Shown: positions 56,065 to 64,000, numbered from the stretch's first letter. The stretch: 64,000 nucleotides of DNA from Streptomyces silvae (GCF_016745505.1 NZ_JAERUC010000184.1:62001-126000), one strand, 5' to 3'. Notes: a model not told the origin generated them from the letters alone. A program made the numbers and translations.

Positions 56065-56718
56065 ATGACGACCTCGCCGCACACCGTGAGCGACCTGATG
56101 ACCCGTGCCGCGGTCGCCGTGGGCGGCCAGGCCTCGTACAAGGACATCGTCACCCTGATGCACCAGTGGAAGGTGAGCGCGCTGCCCGTGCTCGCCGGCG
56201 ACGGGCGTGTCATCGGGGTGGTCTCGGAGGCGGACCTCCTGCCGAAGGAGGAGAACCGCCCCACCGGAGGCTCCGTACCGGGTGACCGGCCGTTCGCGGA
56301 CACCTCGAAGGCCGACGCGCTGTACGCGGAGCAGCTCATGTCGAGCCCTGCCGTCACGGTGCACGCGGACGCCACCGTGGCCGAAGCGGCACGGATCATG
56401 GCGCGGCGGCGCGTCAAGCGTCTGCCGGTGGTCGACAGCGGTGGTGTCCTGCGGGGCATCATCAGCCGGGGTGACCTGCTGAAGGTCTTCCTGCGCTCCG
56501 ACGACGACATCGCCGCCGAGGCGCGCACCGTGCTGTCCGGTCTCCCGGCCGCCTCCGGCATCGACGTACGGGTGTCCGACGGGGTGGTGACCCTGGGGGG
56601 CGCTCTGTCCGACCGGGCGCTGGTCCCGCTCGTCGCCCGTGCGGTGCGGGCGGTGGAGGGCGTCGTGGACATCCGCCTGGACCTGGGCCCGGCGACGCAC
56701 TCCGACGTCGGGGCGTGA
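56065..56718 (+). CDS. CBS-pair protein with a C-terminal BON domain
   Basis: About 217 residues: CBS1 (TVSDLMTRAAVAVGGQASYKD, VSALPVLAGDGRVIGVVSE), CBS2 (AEQLMSSPAVTVHADATVAE, RLPVVDSGGVLRGIISRGDL), then BON (IDVRVSDGVVTLGGALSDR). CBS pairs bind adenine nucleotides; BON domains bind membranes or ligands. Similar CBS proteins (Hrp1) belong to the mycobacterial DosR regulon. I use ATG 56065 behind AGGAG. GTG 56002, overlapping the upstream stop, also has GGAG and would add 21 residues. Confidence 0.88.
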   Translation: MTTSPHTVSDLMTRAAVAVGGQASYKDIVTLMHQWKVSALPVLAGDGRVIGVVSEADLLPKEENRPTGGSVPGDRPFADTSKADALYAEQLMSSPAVTVHADATVAEAARIMARRRVKRLPVVDSGGVLRGIISRGDLLKVFLRSDDDIAAEARTVLSGLPAASGIDVRVSDGVVTLGGALSDRALVPLVARAVRAVEGVVDIRLDLGPATHSDVGA

Positions 56719-56837
56719 TCCCTGCAGGAGCTGCGATCCCTGCGAGAGCTTCGCGTGCACCCTGCTGAAGACGCATGACCCGTGCCGGCGGTCAGCGGGA
56801 AGGCCGGCCGGGAAGGTCGGCGGGGAGCTGGCGGCGG

Positions 56838-57695
56838 TCAGCGGGGAACGGTGATCACCGGGCACTCCGCCCGGTGCAGGAGTCCGTGGACCACCGAGCC
56901 GAGCCGCATCCCGGTGTAGCCCCCGTAGCCGCGCCTCCCCACGACGACGGCGAGCGCGGCCGAGGAGACCCGGGCGAGTTCCTCCACGGGATGGCCCCGG
57001 CGCACCTCCTGTGTGACGTTCACGCCCGGGTGGCGTACGGAGTGCTCGGCGACGGTCTCCGCGAGGAGACGTGTGCGCGTCTCCCGTCCGCTCTCCCCCG
57101 CCAGCTCGATGAGGGGGCGGGGCCACACCCACACCGCGTGTACGGAGGCGTGCCGCAGCTCCGCCTCCTCGAACGCGAAACGTACGGCCTCGCGGGAGGA
57201 GTCGCTGCCGTCCACGCCCACGACCAGCTGTGCGGGCTCCTGCGCCGTGTGTTCCGGTGAGCGCACGACGACGACGGGGCAGTGTGCCTGTGCGCTGAGG
57301 GGCGCCGCCACCGACCGGATGCTGAGGATCTCGGCCGCGCGGCCGAGCCTGCGCGAGCCGACCACGATCAGGCGGGTGGGGCCGGTCGTACGCCGGCAGA
57401 GCTCCACCGCCGGCAACCCGTCCACGAGTTCGGTCACCACGTGCGCCCCGGGGGTGAGGCGGAAGACCGTCTCGCTCGCGGCGGCCAGCGCCTCCCGGCC
57501 CTGCGCCTGCAGGGAGAGGCGTTGCGGTGTCGCGTCGACGTGCTGGGTGTCGTGGCCCGGCGGGACCGCCAGAACCAGCCGCAGCGGGACGTTTCTGCGT
57601 TCGGCCTCGTCCGCCGCCCAGGCCAGCGTGGGCACCGAGGGATCCAGTGGGTCTATGCCGACCACGATCTGCTGGTCGGCGTCGAAGGCCGTCAC
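56838..57695 (-). CDS. Tandem-domain universal stress protein
   Basis: About 285 residues with two UspA domains. Each begins with a nucleotide-binding strand (QIVVGIDPLDPSVPTLAWAA; QLVVGVDGSDSSREAVRFAF) and ends with a G-2x-G-9x-G-(S/T)-like loop (VVGSRRLGRAAEILSIRSV; VVGRRGYGGYTGMRLGSV). Such proteins bind ATP and are strongly induced in DosR-type dormancy. Its GTG overlaps the stop of the upstream USP gene, so the two form an operon. Confidence 0.92.
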   Translation of the reverse strand: MTAFDADQQIVVGIDPLDPSVPTLAWAADEAERRNVPLRLVLAVPPGHDTQHVDATPQRLSLQAQGREALAAASETVFRLTPGAHVVTELVDGLPAVELCRRTTGPTRLIVVGSRRLGRAAEILSIRSVAAPLSAQAHCPVVVVRSPEHTAQEPAQLVVGVDGSDSSREAVRFAFEEAELRHASVHAVWVWPRPLIELAGESGRETRTRLLAETVAEHSVRHPGVNVTQEVRRGHPVEELARVSSAALAVVVGRRGYGGYTGMRLGSVVHGLLHRAECPVITVPR

Positions 57696-58570
57696 GCTAC
57701 CTCCTCGGTCACGCCCCGGGGAACGATCTGGACGGGGCAGTGGGAATGGTGCAGCAGGGCGTGGGCGACGCGGCCCGGCGTGGCGCTCACATGGTCCTGT
57801 TCACGGCGCCCGCCCACGACGACGAGGTCGCAGCGGCGGCTCGCCTCGACGAGTACGGCTGCCGCGGATCTGCCTGTCTCGACGGCGCAGGAGACGGTCG
57901 TCCCGGGGAACGCCTCCCGGAGGCTCTGCGCGAGGTCCTCGATCTGCTGTTCGCTCCGGCGGTCGGCGCCCTTCTCCGCGTCGGACAGCCGCCCGGTGCC
58001 GGCCGCGCGCGCCAGGATGCTCCTGACTCCCAGGAGGTTCAGGCTCGCCTCCCGGAGCCGCGCCTCACGCGCTGCGGCCTCCAGCCAGTCGCCGTCCGTG
58101 GCGCCCCGGACCGCCGCCGTGACACGTCCGGTCCCCGACCAGGGGGACTCGCCACGCACCACCACGACGGGAACGGCTGCTCCCGTCGCCACCCCGAGAC
58201 CGACGGAGCCGAGCAGGAGCGCGCCGAAACCGCCGCGTCCCCGGCTCCCCACGACGATGCGGCCCCGACGGCCCGCGGCGTCGTGCAGGGCGGAGACCGG
58301 TTCCTTGCGGCTGAGGCTCCGGGTGATGTCGAGGGAGGGGTAGCGCTCCTGCACCTCTGCCGCCGTCTCGTCGAGCAGCTCGTGCCCCTTGTTCTTGACG
58401 CTCTCCACCGTCTCGAAGGAGGCGAAACGGGAGATCCGGTCGAGGTCGGCCGCGTACAGGACGCACAGTTGCTGCCGGGCCGCGTCGGCCTGGGCCGCGG
58501 CCCACGACACGGCGGACCTGGCGTGGTCCGAACCGTCGATCCCTACGACGATCTGTCCCTCGGTGCTCAT
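57692..58570 (-). CDS. Tandem-domain universal stress protein, first gene of the pair
   Basis: About 292 residues with two UspA domains: IVVGIDGSDHARSAVSWAAA and IVVGSRGRGGFGALLLGSVG in the first, then a second ending VVVGGRREQDHVSATPGRV, whose glycine loop is degenerate, so the second domain may not bind nucleotide well. The upstream divergent region carries an OsdR/DevR-like box. It is coupled to the second USP gene by a 4-base overlap. Confidence 0.92.
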   Translation of the reverse strand: MSTEGQIVVGIDGSDHARSAVSWAAAQADAARQQLCVLYAADLDRISRFASFETVESVKNKGHELLDETAAEVQERYPSLDITRSLSRKEPVSALHDAAGRRGRIVVGSRGRGGFGALLLGSVGLGVATGAAVPVVVVRGESPWSGTGRVTAAVRGATDGDWLEAAAREARLREASLNLLGVRSILARAAGTGRLSDAEKGADRRSEQQIEDLAQSLREAFPGTTVSCAVETGRSAAAVLVEASRRCDLVVVGGRREQDHVSATPGRVAHALLHHSHCPVQIVPRGVTEEVA

Positions 58571-58655
58571 ATCCGCTCCTCATCGCATGGGCTCGCTCGT
58601 CTCCGAGGGTCCCCGCACGGGCGCGCGAGTGGCAGGGCCACGGCGGTCACGTCCA

Positions 58656-58670
58656 GGGGCCGAAGGTCCC
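58656..58670. promoter_or_regulatory. Candidate OsdR/DevR-type box 3
   Basis: GGGGCCGAAGGTCCC lies in the 246-bp gap between the USP operon and the nicotinate phosphoribosyltransferase gene, 86 bp from the USP start and 147 bp from the pncB start. A degraded right half (CCGAAGGTGCCCC) follows at 58696-58708. Confidence 0.55.
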
Positions 58671-58816
58671 GGAAGACCCCTGTGGCACGGATTACCGAAG
58701 GTGCCCCACTCGGCCCTTCTCGCCGGTCGCGCCGCGGGAAACGCTGGTCGTGCACGCGGAGGCCCCCGGTTCCGGAACGGCGGCCCCGTCACGCGGGAAG
58801 AAGCGGTGAGCGCCCG

Positions 58817-60208
58817 ATGTCGCACGCCACGGTCACGGATCTCTACGAAGCGTCGATGGCCCTCTCGTACCTGCGGGAAGGCATGACGCGGGACGCCACG
58901 TTCAGCCTCTTCGTACGCGATCTGCCTCCCGGGCGCGGGTTCCTGGTGAGCGCGGGGCTGGAGCCGGTTCTCGACTTCCTGACCGACTTCCGCGTCACCT
59001 CGGACGACGCCCGGGACTTCGCCGCGGCTCTCGGGTGTCCACCGCGCGAGGTCGGCCCGCTCGTCGGTCTCGGCTTCGACGGTGAGGTCAGGGCGGTGCC
59101 GGAAGGGCGGATGGTCCTGCCCGGTGAGCCGCTGCTCGAGGTCACGGCGCCTCTGCCGCAGGCGCAGCTCGTGGAGACCTGGCTGCTGGGTCAGGTGAGC
59201 CACCAGACGACCGTGGCCTCCAAGGCGGCCCGGTGCGTGCTGGCCGCGGCCGGCCGTCCCGTCGTCGACTTCTCCCTGCGCCGGGGGCACGGGCCGGAGG
59301 CGGGGATGCAGACGGCCCGGGTCGGCGCGATGGTGGGGTTCGACGGCACCAGCAACGTCGCCGCCTCGCTGAAGTTCGGGTTGCGTGCGTCCGGCACGAT
59401 GGCGCACTCGTACATCGAGGCGTTCGGCGACGAGGAAGCCGCGTTCACGGCGTACGCCCGCAGCCGTGCCGGGCCGGTCACCTTCCTGGTCGACACCTAC
59501 GACACGGCGGACGGCGTGGTGACCGCGGCCCGTGTGCTGAACACCCTGCGCCGTGGGCCCGGCTCCGCGATCCGGCTCGACAGCGGTGACCTGGCGGGGC
59601 TCGCCCGTCGCTCCCGCGCGATCCTGGACGCGGCGGGGCTGCCGGATGTCGCGATCATCGCCAGCGGTGGTCTCGACGAATACGGCGTCGACCGTCTGGT
59701 GCGCTCCGGGGCCCCCATCGATGTGTACGCCGTCGGGACCAAGGTGGGCACCTCGTCCGACGCCCCGTATCTGGACTCCGCGTACAAGCTGGTGGAGTAC
59801 GACGGGCGGCCGGTCATGAAGCTCTCCGCGGCCAAGGTGACCGCGCCCGGACGCAAACAGGTCCTGCGCGGGGAGGGCCTGGACGATGTGATCACCCTGG
59901 CCGACGAGGACGTGCCCGGGGGCCGGGAGCCGTTGCTGCGCAGGGTGATGTCCGGAGGCCGCCGCACCGGCCCGCCGGACACGCTCGCCGCCGCGCACGA
60001 CCGGTTCACCGGCGACCTGGCCGCCGTCCCGGGGCACGCGCTCCGGATCCAGGACCCGGAGCCCCCTGTCGCCGCCGTCTCCGCCCGCCTCTCGGCACTC
60101 ACCTCCCACGTGCGTCGCCGTCTGGAGAAGGGCGTCGAGGAACGGCGGGAGGATCGGGCCGGCCCGGATGCCGGCCCTCCGGACGACCGGCCGAGGGAGG
60201 AGCCCTGA
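58817..60208 (+). CDS. pncB: Nicotinate phosphoribosyltransferase (PncB2-like)
   Basis: About 463 residues. It makes nicotinate mononucleotide from nicotinate and PRPP in the NAD salvage pathway. Family motifs include TDLYEASMALSYLREGM, FSLRRGHGPEAGMQTARVGA, GTMAHSYIEAF, and IRLDSGDLAGLARRSRAILD with VAIIASGGLDEY. It resembles the DosR-regulated PncB2 of mycobacteria by context. Its stop overlaps the Acg-like start (TGATG). Confidence 0.92.
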   Translation: MSHATVTDLYEASMALSYLREGMTRDATFSLFVRDLPPGRGFLVSAGLEPVLDFLTDFRVTSDDARDFAAALGCPPREVGPLVGLGFDGEVRAVPEGRMVLPGEPLLEVTAPLPQAQLVETWLLGQVSHQTTVASKAARCVLAAAGRPVVDFSLRRGHGPEAGMQTARVGAMVGFDGTSNVAASLKFGLRASGTMAHSYIEAFGDEEAAFTAYARSRAGPVTFLVDTYDTADGVVTAARVLNTLRRGPGSAIRLDSGDLAGLARRSRAILDAAGLPDVAIIASGGLDEYGVDRLVRSGAPIDVYAVGTKVGTSSDAPYLDSAYKLVEYDGRPVMKLSAAKVTAPGRKQVLRGEGLDDVITLADEDVPGGREPLLRRVMSGGRRTGPPDTLAAAHDRFTGDLAAVPGHALRIQDPEPPVAAVSARLSALTSHVRRRLEKGVEERREDRAGPDAGPPDDRPREEP

Positions 60209-61200
60209 TGCCTGCTCGAATCGCTGATGTCGCGTCGGTGACCGCGTGGGTCGACGCCGCCACCATGGCGCCGTCGATGCACAACGCCCAGCCGTGGAAG
60301 TTCCGTTACGTGCCGGCGGTGGGCGTTCTCCAGCTGCGCATGGATACGGCACGGTCCATGCCCCGTACGGACCCTTCCGGCCGTGGCATGCACATCGGCT
60401 GCGGCGCCGCACTGTTCAATCTCCGGGTGGCGGCCGCGCACGCCGGATGGCCGGCCGATGTGCGGCTGCTGCCCGACCCGGCCGATCCCACGCTGGTCGC
60501 CACCGCGTCGTTCGCCGAGGGCGAGGGGAGCGACCCGGTCTCCGGTCTCCGTCCGGCGATCGGCCTCCGGCACAGCAGCCGTGAGCCGTTCACCGACGAG
60601 CCGGTCCCCGAGGAGCTGCTCGCCGGCCTCATGGGTGCGGCGCGGGCCGAGGGCGCGGGCCTGTCCGTGCTCGGGGAGTGGCAGGTCGACGCGGTGGTCG
60701 AGGTGGCCAGGGACGCCGAGCAGGACGAGTCGCTGTCGGCCGGCATCCGCGACGAGATCGCCCGGTGGACGGGTCCCGGGGCTGACGGCTCCGCCGGGAT
60801 CCCGGCGGAGTCCTTCGGCCCGCGGCCGCATGCCGGCCGGGCGCCGGTGCGGGACTTCGCCATGGGACGCCCGGTCCCCCACCGCAGGTCGGCGGACTTC
60901 GAGCGGTCCCCCTGCCTCGCGGTGGTCGGAACACCTCAGGACCGGCCGCAGGACTGGCTGCTCGCCGGCCAGGCCCTGGAACGGGTGCTGCTGCGGGCGA
61001 CGCTGGACGGGCTGTCCACCTCCCTCAATTCCCAGGCGCTCGAACGGCCCGACCTGCGCTGGCTCCTGCGGGACCCTCACTCGCCGACGACCTCGGCGTT
61101 CCCCCAGATGCTGCTCCGGCTGGGCTACGGGCCGGCGATCCAGCCGACGCCGCGCCGAGCGGTGAGCGAGGTGCTGGAGGTCGACCGGGCGGCACCGTAG
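60208..61200 (+). CDS. Acg-like nitroreductase-fold protein
   Basis: About 330 residues related to M. tuberculosis Acg (Rv2032): AATMAPSMHNAQPWKFRY at the start, GCGAALFNLRVAAAHAG, RHSSREPFTDEPVP and LERVLLRATLDGLSTSLNSQ. Acg proteins have the dimeric flavin nitroreductase fold but a lid over the FMN, and are thought to store or sequester flavin in dormancy. It is coupled to pncB. Confidence 0.9.
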   Translation: MPARIADVASVTAWVDAATMAPSMHNAQPWKFRYVPAVGVLQLRMDTARSMPRTDPSGRGMHIGCGAALFNLRVAAAHAGWPADVRLLPDPADPTLVATASFAEGEGSDPVSGLRPAIGLRHSSREPFTDEPVPEELLAGLMGAARAEGAGLSVLGEWQVDAVVEVARDAEQDESLSAGIRDEIARWTGPGADGSAGIPAESFGPRPHAGRAPVRDFAMGRPVPHRRSADFERSPCLAVVGTPQDRPQDWLLAGQALERVLLRATLDGLSTSLNSQALERPDLRWLLRDPHSPTTSAFPQMLLRLGYGPAIQPTPRRAVSEVLEVDRAAP

Positions 61201-61202
61201 CC

Positions 61203-61239
61203 GGCGCCGGCTCTGCGGCGGGGTGCCGTGGCCGGCGCC
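61203..61239. terminator. Hairpin after the Acg-like gene
   Basis: GGCGCCGGC (61203-61211) pairs perfectly with GCCGGCGCC (61231-61239), loop 19 bases, between convergent genes. Confidence 0.5.
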
Positions 61240-61265
61240 CGCCTTCTCCCGGATGGGGTGGCGTG

Positions 61266-61889
61266 TCAGGGCCGCGCCGGGTCCGGCACTGTGTGCAGGT
61301 CCAGCATCATGTCGAGCGACAGGGTGCCGTCCGCCTCGGTGAAACGGCCGACCCGCTGGAAGCCGTTCTTCTCGTAGTAGCGGATGGCGCGCGGGTTGTC
61401 GGCGCGGACGCCGCCCCACAGGATGATCCTCGTCCTGCCGAGCAGCCGTGCGGTCTCCATGACCGACGGGAGCACGAGCGTTCCCAGGCCCCGGTCCTGG
61501 TGGTCGTCGGCCAGCGTGGGGCCGAACCGGCAGTCGGTCGCCCCGCTGAGGTGGATGCCCGCTTCCCGGTAGCGCGCGATGTCCGCCGGAGTGAGATCGA
61601 GGCTGAACTCGATGAGCCCGACGATCCTGCCGGACGGTACGTCCTCGATGACCAGCCTGAGTTTGTCGTGACGCGCGATCGCGTCGCACAGCTCCCGTGC
61701 GGTCGCCAGGTCGTACCCGTCGAACGTACTGAACCGCCTCGACGCGCGGGACAGGGCCTCGAGGAACCGGGCCAGGTGCCCGGCGTCGGCGTGTGTCAGG
61801 GGGCGGACGACGACAGCCGAACCGTCGTACACGGTCAGACGGCGCGTCAGGCGGAGGGGGTCCTCGGCGATATCCGTCAGGGTGAGCAC
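61266..61889 (-). CDS. GNAT family N-acetyltransferase
   Basis: About 207 residues. The acetyl-CoA-binding loop is HQDRGLGTLVLPSVMETA, the following strand-helix is RIILWGGVRADNPRAIRYYEKNGFQRVG, and the tail LSLDMMLDLH is the last strand. The RAIRYYEKNGF motif resembles RimI/RimJ-like enzymes. The substrate is unknown. GTG 61889 is preceded by GCGAGG. Confidence 0.88.
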   Translation of the reverse strand: MLTLTDIAEDPLRLTRRLTVYDGSAVVVRPLTHADAGHLARFLEALSRASRRFSTFDGYDLATARELCDAIARHDKLRLVIEDVPSGRIVGLIEFSLDLTPADIARYREAGIHLSGATDCRFGPTLADDHQDRGLGTLVLPSVMETARLLGRTRIILWGGVRADNPRAIRYYEKNGFQRVGRFTEADGTLSLDMMLDLHTVPDPARP

Positions 61890-62015
61890 CGCGGCAGCCT
61901 CGCTTCCGTACCGTCCCGCCGGTCCTGCTGGGGCGAGAACCTACCGGCTGCGGGGACTCCGTACGTACGACATATTCGATTGCGGGGCCGGCGGTGAGGC
62001 GCGGAGAGTCGCCGT

Positions 62016-62693
62016 ATGTGTGAACTGAAGCCGACCGACGGCGATCCCGTCCCGTCGCGCCTGGGCCGGGGTTCTGTCCGTGCCCGCGCTGCCGACGAGG
62101 ACGGCCTCCGCCTCGGGCGTAGCGCCTCGGCCGGTCCCGGGCCGGCCCTGGTGCCGGCGGGACTCGTGGTTCTCGTGGGACCGCCGGCTTCCGGCAAGAC
62201 CAGCTTCGTGCGCGCCCTGGTCGCGCACGGGCGGCTCGATGAGGACGCCGTGGTGTCCAGCGACGAGATCCGTGCGGAGCTCTTCGGCGCCTCACCCGCG
62301 GAAGGGGAGACCGACGCGGCGGACGCTCTCGTCTTCGGCGAACGCGACCGGAGGATCGTCGCCCGGCTCGCCTGCGGACGCACCGCCGTCGCCGAGTCCA
62401 CGAACGTCACTCCGCCCTCGCGCGCCCGCCTCCTCGCCATCGCCGGGCGCTTCGACGCCCCGGTGTCGATGCTGCGGTTCGACCCGGGTCTCGGCGCTCT
62501 CCTCCAGCAGCACGCGGGGCGCGGCCGCACCGACGTGACCACCGCCGAGGTCCGCGCCTTCGCCGAGGTCATGGCCCGGCACGGCGGAGCCGACCAGTTG
62601 TACTCCGAGGGCGCGCACGCCGTCCACGACGTCCCCGGGCGCCGGCAAGGGGTCACCCCCGCCGAGGCCGCGGCGCGCTTCTCGTTCGCCTGA
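62016..62693 (+). CDS. P-loop kinase-like ATPase (polynucleotide-kinase type)
   Basis: About 225 residues. Walker A is LVGPPASGKTSFVRALV, followed by VVSSDEIRAELFG, the pattern of AAA_33/PNK-like kinases that phosphorylate nucleic acid ends or small molecules. TAVAESTNVTPPSRARLLAIA is the typical following segment. The first 45 residues look unstructured. GGAG lies near ATG 62016. The target is unknown. Confidence 0.83.
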   Translation: MCELKPTDGDPVPSRLGRGSVRARAADEDGLRLGRSASAGPGPALVPAGLVVLVGPPASGKTSFVRALVAHGRLDEDAVVSSDEIRAELFGASPAEGETDAADALVFGERDRRIVARLACGRTAVAESTNVTPPSRARLLAIAGRFDAPVSMLRFDPGLGALLQQHAGRGRTDVTTAEVRAFAEVMARHGGADQLYSEGAHAVHDVPGRRQGVTPAEAAARFSFA

Positions 62694-62707
62694 CAGCCCG
62701 ACGCGTG

Positions 62708-62723
62708 CGTCCCCGGAGGGACG
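62708..62723. terminator. Short hairpin between convergent genes
   Basis: CGTCCC (62708-62713) pairs with GGGACG (62718-62723) around a 4-base loop, with extra imperfect pairs outside. Confidence 0.4.
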
Positions 62724-62737
62724 TGCGCCGAGCGGCG

Positions 62738-63610
62738 CTACGCCGCAGCCGGCTTCGGCGTGTGGCGGCGCAGGTTGGCGGCGAGGATGCGGTCGAGCGT
62801 GCGGTCGGACAGCACCCGGCCCAGGCGCACGATCAGGGCGGCGTCCCGGCCCGCGGTGTAGCGGGTGCGCGGTCTGCGGGCGGTCACGGCCTTCGTGATG
62901 ACGCGGGCGGCGGCGTCGGCGGTCAGCCCGGAGGAGGTGCCCGAGGCCATCAGCCGGTTGTTCGCCCGGACCAGGCCGCCGTAGCGCGCGTCCTGCTCCG
63001 GCGTCATCCCGGCAGCGAGGCGGTTCGCCGTCTCGATGCCGCGGTTGGCCATCTGGGTACGGATACCGCCGGGTTCGACCACGACCACGTGGACGCCCAG
63101 CGGCTCGACCTCGCGCCGGAGCGAGTCACTGACCGCCTCCAGGGCGAACTTCGCGCCGGCGTACGCGCCGTACGTCGCCATGGCGAACCTGCCGCCGATC
63201 GAGCTGATGTTGATCACACGCCCCCCGCTGCGCAGCAACGCGGGCAGGAGCGCCTGGGTGACGGCGATGTGACCGAACAGGTTCACCTCGAACACCTGCC
63301 GCCATTCCGCCATCGGCAGGGCCTCCACCGGGGCGTTCACCTGGATTCCGGCGTTGTTGACGAGCGCGTGCAGCGGGCGCGCGTCGTCGGCGATCCGCGC
63401 GGCGAGAGCGGTCACGTGCGCGGGCTCGGTGATGTCGAGGATGACGGGCTCGATGCCGGCCGACCGGATGGCGTCGGCGTCGCGGTCCCGCCGCACACCG
63501 GCCAGGACGTGGAATCCCTGGCGGGCCAGTCCCCGGGCGGCCGAGGCGCCCATGCCCGTGGAGGCTCCGGTCACGACGATGAGCTTCTGGTTCTCAGATG
63601 ACGTTGTCAC
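62738..63610 (-). CDS. Short-chain dehydrogenase/reductase
   Basis: About 290 residues of classical SDR type: NAD(P) loop VVTGASTGMGASAARGL, NNAG in LVNNAGIQVNAP, catalytic Ser in INISSIGG and YxxxK in YGAYAGAKFAL. The C-terminus resembles SDRs acting on hydrophobic substrates. GTG 63610 lies seven bases after a -10 (TAGCGT), so the message is probably leaderless, and one operator copy overlaps the start codon. It is divergent from the TetR gene. Confidence 0.9.
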   Translation of the reverse strand: MTTSSENQKLIVVTGASTGMGASAARGLARQGFHVLAGVRRDRDADAIRSAGIEPVILDITEPAHVTALAARIADDARPLHALVNNAGIQVNAPVEALPMAEWRQVFEVNLFGHIAVTQALLPALLRSGGRVINISSIGGRFAMATYGAYAGAKFALEAVSDSLRREVEPLGVHVVVVEPGGIRTQMANRGIETANRLAAGMTPEQDARYGGLVRANNRLMASGTSSGLTADAAARVITKAVTARRPRTRYTAGRDAALIVRLGRVLSDRTLDRILAANLRRHTPKPAAA

Positions 63611-63612
63611 CT
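63596..63612. promoter_or_regulatory. TetR operator copy at the SDR start codon
   Basis: AGATGACGTTGTCACCT is a 17-bp imperfect palindrome that matches the upstream copy at 14 of 17 positions and covers the SDR GTG. Confidence 0.65.
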
Positions 63613-63617
63613 AAACG

Positions 63618-63645
63618 ACGCTACCAGCACAGATGACACTGTCAA
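63618..63645 (-). promoter_or_regulatory. SDR promoter, probably leaderless
   Basis: On the minus strand: -35 TTGACA (63645-63640), a 16-bp spacer and -10 TAGCGT (63623-63618), which ends seven bases before the GTG start. Confidence 0.65.
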
Positions 63646-63647
63646 CT
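63631..63647. promoter_or_regulatory. TetR operator copy upstream of tetR
   Basis: AGATGACACTGTCAACT contains the perfect core TGACACTGTCA. It overlaps the SDR -35 and lies just before the tetR -10 candidate TAGGGT (63649-63654), so one repressor could control both genes. Confidence 0.7.
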
Positions 63648-63660
63648 GTAGGGTGGGGCC

Positions 63661-64000
63661 ATGGTCACCCGTGCGGAATCCGCCGCCGTCACCCGCCGCG
63701 CCCTGCTCGACGCGGCCGCCGAGCTCCTCGATCTCGGCGGTCCCGCGGCCGTCACCCTGCGGGAGGTGGGTGCGCGGGCGGGCGTCAGCCGGGGGGCGCC
63801 GTACCGGCACTTCTCCGGCAAGGACAGCCTGCTGACCGCCGTCGCGACCGAGAGCTGGCAGCGGATCGGCGACCAGGTCCACGCGCTGCGGGCCGACCCG
63901 GAGCTGGGCGCGTCCGAGAAGCTGCGCGGGGCCCTGCTCACCCTCGTGCGCGTCGGCCGGGACCGGCCCCACCTGTACCAGATGCTGTTCAGGCGCCACG
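63661..64000 (+). CDS. TetR family transcriptional regulator, cut by the window end
   Basis: 113 residues are visible. The N-terminal helix-turn-helix is VTLREVGARAGVSRGAPYRHF, followed by SGKDSLLTAVATESW, which is standard for TetR. The ligand domain is truncated. ATG 63661 is six bases after TAGGGT, so the message is probably leaderless. The two 17-bp operators in the divergent gap are its likely targets, giving autoregulation and control of the SDR. Confidence 0.88.
   Translation, partial: MVTRAESAAVTRRALLDAAAELLDLGGPAAVTLREVGARAGVSRGAPYRHFSGKDSLLTAVATESWQRIGDQVHALRADPELGASEKLRGALLTLVRVGRDRPHLYQMLFRRH

Overview
The window looks like chromosomal DNA from a Streptomyces. It has very high GC with GC-rich third positions, many GTG starts and 4-base ATGA/GTGA overlaps. 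Lineage-typical genes are present: a chaplin, a melC1/melC2 tyrosinase pair, an hsp18/rheA pair and a CebR box. I saw no rRNA, tRNA, CRISPR array, insertion sequence or prophage. All names come from reading motifs by eye; no database search was run.

Layout. 1-3.8 kb: the tail of an unknown gene, a GNAT acetyltransferase, a DUF1992 protein, two translationally coupled proteins of unknown function sharing one domain, a tyrosine-phosphatase-like protein and a SHOCT-tailed protein. 4.0-7.3 kb: an AraC-type regulator, a VOC protein and a short UvrA-like ABC ATPase, likely a drug-protection module. 7.5-12.6 kb: methylmalonyl-CoA mutase (mutA, mutB) with its GTPase meaB. 12.6-16.2 kb: a DHA2 exporter with a divergent MarR regulator, then a GlxA-type regulator with a divergent cupin. 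16.3-19.7 kb: a DUF2267 protein, hsp18 with divergent rheA and two operator copies, and a short second Rho. 19.8-21.4 kb: phosphoglucomutase.

22.0-31.4 kb is one tightly coupled eight-gene exopolysaccharide operon: two GT4 transferases, the initiating phosphoglycosyltransferase, polymerase, MurJ/Wzx-like flippase, deacetylase, Wzz-like protein and a BioF2/CelD-like acyltransferase. Around it lie a chaplin, melC1C2, a P450, a GH26-like secreted hydrolase and an NmrA-like protein, so the stretch reads as a cell-surface and aerial-growth island. 36.9-45.4 kb is a poorly described locus: a polytopic glycosyltransferase-like protein, a membrane-fused molybdopterin oxidoreductase with a four-helix partner, a convergent GT2/TIGR04282/methyltransferase operon, a two-component system and a zinc-ribbon epimerase.

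45.6-47.8 kb encodes the PTS-type dihydroxyacetone kinase dhaKLM. 47.9-54.0 kb holds secreted carbohydrate enzymes: a GH12 cellulase with a CebR box and a TTA codon, a phosphodiester glycosidase/metallophosphoesterase fusion, and a BNR/sialidase-fold protein with a palindromic operator. 54.0-61.2 kb resembles the mycobacterial DosR dormancy regulon (alcohol dehydrogenase, Rv1733c-like, CBS-BON, two universal stress proteins, PncB2-like, Acg-like). Its two divergent intergenic regions carry three copies of a shared 15-bp GGGRCCG-type palindrome that I propose as an OsdR/DevR-type box. 61.3-64.0 kb: a GNAT, a small P-loop kinase-like protein, and an SDR divergent from a TetR regulator (cut off by the window end) with two matching 17-bp operators.
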